From NCBI RefSeq assembly GCF_014201315.1, contig NZ_JACHDY010000002.1:496001-560000 (forward strand): a stretch of DNA of 64,000 bases, in the 5' to 3' direction. Made by a program: the position numbers and the translations under genes. Numbering within the stretch: position 1 is the first letter of the stretch; each line of letters opens with the position of its first letter. This DNA comes from Edaphobacter lichenicola. GTDB lineage: Bacteria; Acidobacteriota; Terriglobia; Terriglobales; Acidobacteriaceae. Below are positions 62,517 through 64,000 of this stretch, one piece after another. Below the pieces are notes generated by a model, which searched no databases, was not told the DNA's origin, and saw nothing but the letters and a program-made list of their open reading frames with translations.

Positions 62517-63497
62517 ATGGCAGTGAAATTTGGAGCAAAGTCAACGACGGAAGAGGTCCTCGAAGGGGTCAACCTGAAGGGCAAGCGGATTCTGGTGACG
62601 GGGGTATCGGCGGGTATCGGCGTAGAGACGGCCCGCGCGCTGGTGGCGCATGGCGCAGATGTTGTGGGCGCGGCGCGTGATCTGGAGAAGGCGCAGCGGG
62701 CGACATCGGAGGTGAGTAAGGCCGCGGCGGAGACGGGCGCGAGTTTCGAGGTGGTCGAGCTCGACCTTGCCAGCCTGAAGAGCGTGCGCGCCGCTGCGGA
62801 CAAGCTGGTTGCTGATGGCCGTTTGTTCGATGTGGTCATCGCAAATGCCGGTGTCATGGCGACTCCGTTGGGCAAGACAGAGGATGGTTTCGAGACGCAA
62901 TTCGGGACCAATCACCTGGGCCACTTCGTCTTTGTGAACCGCATCGCGAAGCTGATCAAGGACGGCGGACGCCTGGTCAACCTCTCTTCCTCAGGGCACC
63001 GCTTCAGCAATGTGGACCTGAACGATCCCAACTTTGCGACGACGCCGTACGAACCCTTCGTGGCTTATGGGCGCTCGAAGACCGCGAACATCCTCTTCGC
63101 AGTTGCTTTCGATCAGCGGCATCGAGAGCGTGGGGTCCGCGCGACGGCTGTACATCCGGGAGGCATACAGACCGAGCTCGCCCGCCACATGGAACAGGCC
63201 CACATGGAACAGATGATCAATCAGATCAATGAACAGGCCGCCGCGGCGGGCAAAGGGCCGTTCGAGTTCAAAACAGTTCCCCAGGGAGCCGCCACCTCAG
63301 TATGGGCAGCTGTCGTTGCACCCGCCGAAGAGGTAGGAGGACGGTATTGCGAGAACTGCCACGTGAGTGATGTCGTCGCAGATGACGCAAGGCTGGGCCT
63401 GCTTGACGAAGGAGTGCGCGGCTACGCGGTCGATCCACAAAACGCTGTTGCGCTCTGGAAGAAGAGCGAAGAGATGATTGGCGAAGCCTTCGCGTAA
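62517..63497 (+). CDS. Short-chain dehydrogenase/reductase (SDR)
   Basis: 326 residues from ATG 62517, six bases after GGAGAG. Classical SDR: cofactor motif VTGVSAGIGVETARAL (about 27-42), NAGVMATP near 109, catalytic Ser in NLSSSGHRFS and the Tyr-x3-Lys of YGRSKTANILF. It resembles the retinol dehydrogenase-like subgroup and should reduce or oxidise an unknown carbonyl compound with NAD(P). The TetR gene is divergent, pointing to induction by its substrate. Confidence 0.92.
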   Translation: MAVKFGAKSTTEEVLEGVNLKGKRILVTGVSAGIGVETARALVAHGADVVGAARDLEKAQRATSEVSKAAAETGASFEVVELDLASLKSVRAAADKLVADGRLFDVVIANAGVMATPLGKTEDGFETQFGTNHLGHFVFVNRIAKLIKDGGRLVNLSSSGHRFSNVDLNDPNFATTPYEPFVAYGRSKTANILFAVAFDQRHRERGVRATAVHPGGIQTELARHMEQAHMEQMINQINEQAAAAGKGPFEFKTVPQGAATSVWAAVVAPAEEVGGRYCENCHVSDVVADDARLGLLDEGVRGYAVDPQNAVALWKKSEEMIGEAFA

Positions 63498-63517
63498 ACG
63501 GTGAAGAGAATCGGCCG

Positions 63518-63546
63518 ACCCCTCGCCATGTGTGAGGGGTTTGTCG
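63518..63546 (+). terminator. Terminator after the SDR gene
   Basis: ACCCCTC (63518-63524) and GAGGGGT (63534-63540) pair around a 9-base loop, followed by TTGTCGTTTC. It starts about 20 bases after the stop codon. Confidence 0.65.
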
Positions 63547-63744
63547 TTTCTACCTAACTTTGCGGTACGGACAAAGCCGTGGCGCCGGAGTGGAGTTGTG
63601 GTTTGCTGGAAGCGTTTGAGGCCGGTGGGCATGGCGGTACTGGCAGTTTACATCCCACTCTTCGCAAAGAGCGCGAAGGATGGGGCACCCGAGATTTGTT
63701 GTTTGTTTGTGAGCTAAGGGTGGGGCACCTGGCTGGGGATCTTG

Positions 63745-64000
63745 TTAAACGCCGCGGGGGAGCTCGCCTTCGAACTCAGCAACAGCAACCCTTGACACGA
63801 TTCGCTGTCTCATTCGTAACAGAGCAAAGGCTGCCGGGATGAGCGCGAGATAACAGAGTGCGGATAAAAGCATGGTCACATGAATGCCCAGCGCCATACT
63901 GAACATCACACCCAACACCGATGCCAGAACGCCGGTTGCGCCATTGATTCCCCAAAACCACGGGGTTGGTTGCCGGTCTACTGCTTCGACCAGTCGCATG
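63745..64000 (-). CDS. Integral membrane protein, partial (5' end beyond window)
   Basis: At least 84 residues of the C-terminal part are in the window; the frame runs open off the right edge. WFWGINGATGVLASVLGVMFSMALGIHV and MLLSALCYLALIPAAFALLRMR are transmembrane segments. The pattern FWGINGATGVLAS is similar to the membrane domain of spermidine-synthase-like fusion proteins, but with so little sequence the assignment is tentative. Confidence 0.5.
   Translation of the reverse strand, partial: MRLVEAVDRQPTPWFWGINGATGVLASVLGVMFSMALGIHVTMLLSALCYLALIPAAFALLRMRQRIVSRVAVAEFEGELPRGV

Overview
The window looks like a piece of a chromosome from a soil acidobacterium of the Acidobacteriaceae (Terriglobus, Granulicella or Edaphobacter type). 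This is inference from gene content: three very large TonB-dependent receptors with an N-terminal carboxypeptidase-regulatory-like domain, an HTH/transmembrane regulator of a kind common in that phylum, NHL and Ig-like repeat proteins, high GC, and several dispersed intergenic repeat families. No rRNA, tRNA, CRISPR array, prophage or insertion sequence was seen.

Layout. 0-10.3 kb: an RlpA-like protein, an HSL-type esterase, an electron-bifurcating or electron-transfer module (EtfB, EtfA and a membrane Fe-S oxidoreductase with an odd repetitive tail), a membrane-anchored MutS-like ATPase and a GH1 beta-glucosidase. 10.6-17.8 kb: a TonB receptor, a GntR/FCD regulator and a penicillin-acylase-family hydrolase, all on the minus strand. 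18.0-28.3 kb: a nearly complete reductive pyrimidine catabolism cluster. It comprises N-carbamoyl-beta-alanine amidohydrolase type amidase, a 45-residue unknown small protein, PreT, PreA, dihydropyrimidinase, an NCS1 transporter and a class III aminotransferase on the plus strand, with a convergent CoA-acylating semialdehyde dehydrogenase. Together they would take uracil or thymine to acetyl- or propionyl-CoA.

28.6-33.4 kb holds accessory genes: an ECF sigma factor, a periplasmic MliC-like lysozyme inhibitor, an MFS carboxylate transporter, two small hypothetical proteins and a decayed glycogen phosphorylase. 33.5-38.8 kb is a minus-strand signalling island: histidine kinase, Rcp1-like response regulator, a receiver-PAS-PAS-sigma-54 activator, then a STAS protein and a stand-alone HATPase. 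Between the activator and the STAS gene lie two overlapping 21-bp palindromic sites and a sigma-54 -24/-12 element, which suggests a self-contained circuit.

39.0-43.5 kb contains two broken surface-protein genes: an NHL/Ig-repeat protein and a collagen-like protein with carbohydrate-binding-like modules. 43.8-51 kb has a second TonB receptor, folD, a small hypothetical protein, a histidine phosphatase and a YceI protein. 51-61.6 kb is a glycan/ester utilisation locus: TonB receptor, two carboxylesterases and a GH3 beta-glucosidase in one minus-strand run, with a divergent HTH/transmembrane regulator. The right end has a TetR/SDR divergent pair with a visible operator, and the 3' part of a membrane protein that runs off the window.

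Intergenic space carries two dispersed repeat families. Family A has three loci around a TCACTTCGTGA palindrome. Family B has three copies of a G/T-rich GTGGTGTTTTG-containing element. A third hairpin element, rich in CCCC/GGGG, occurs once.
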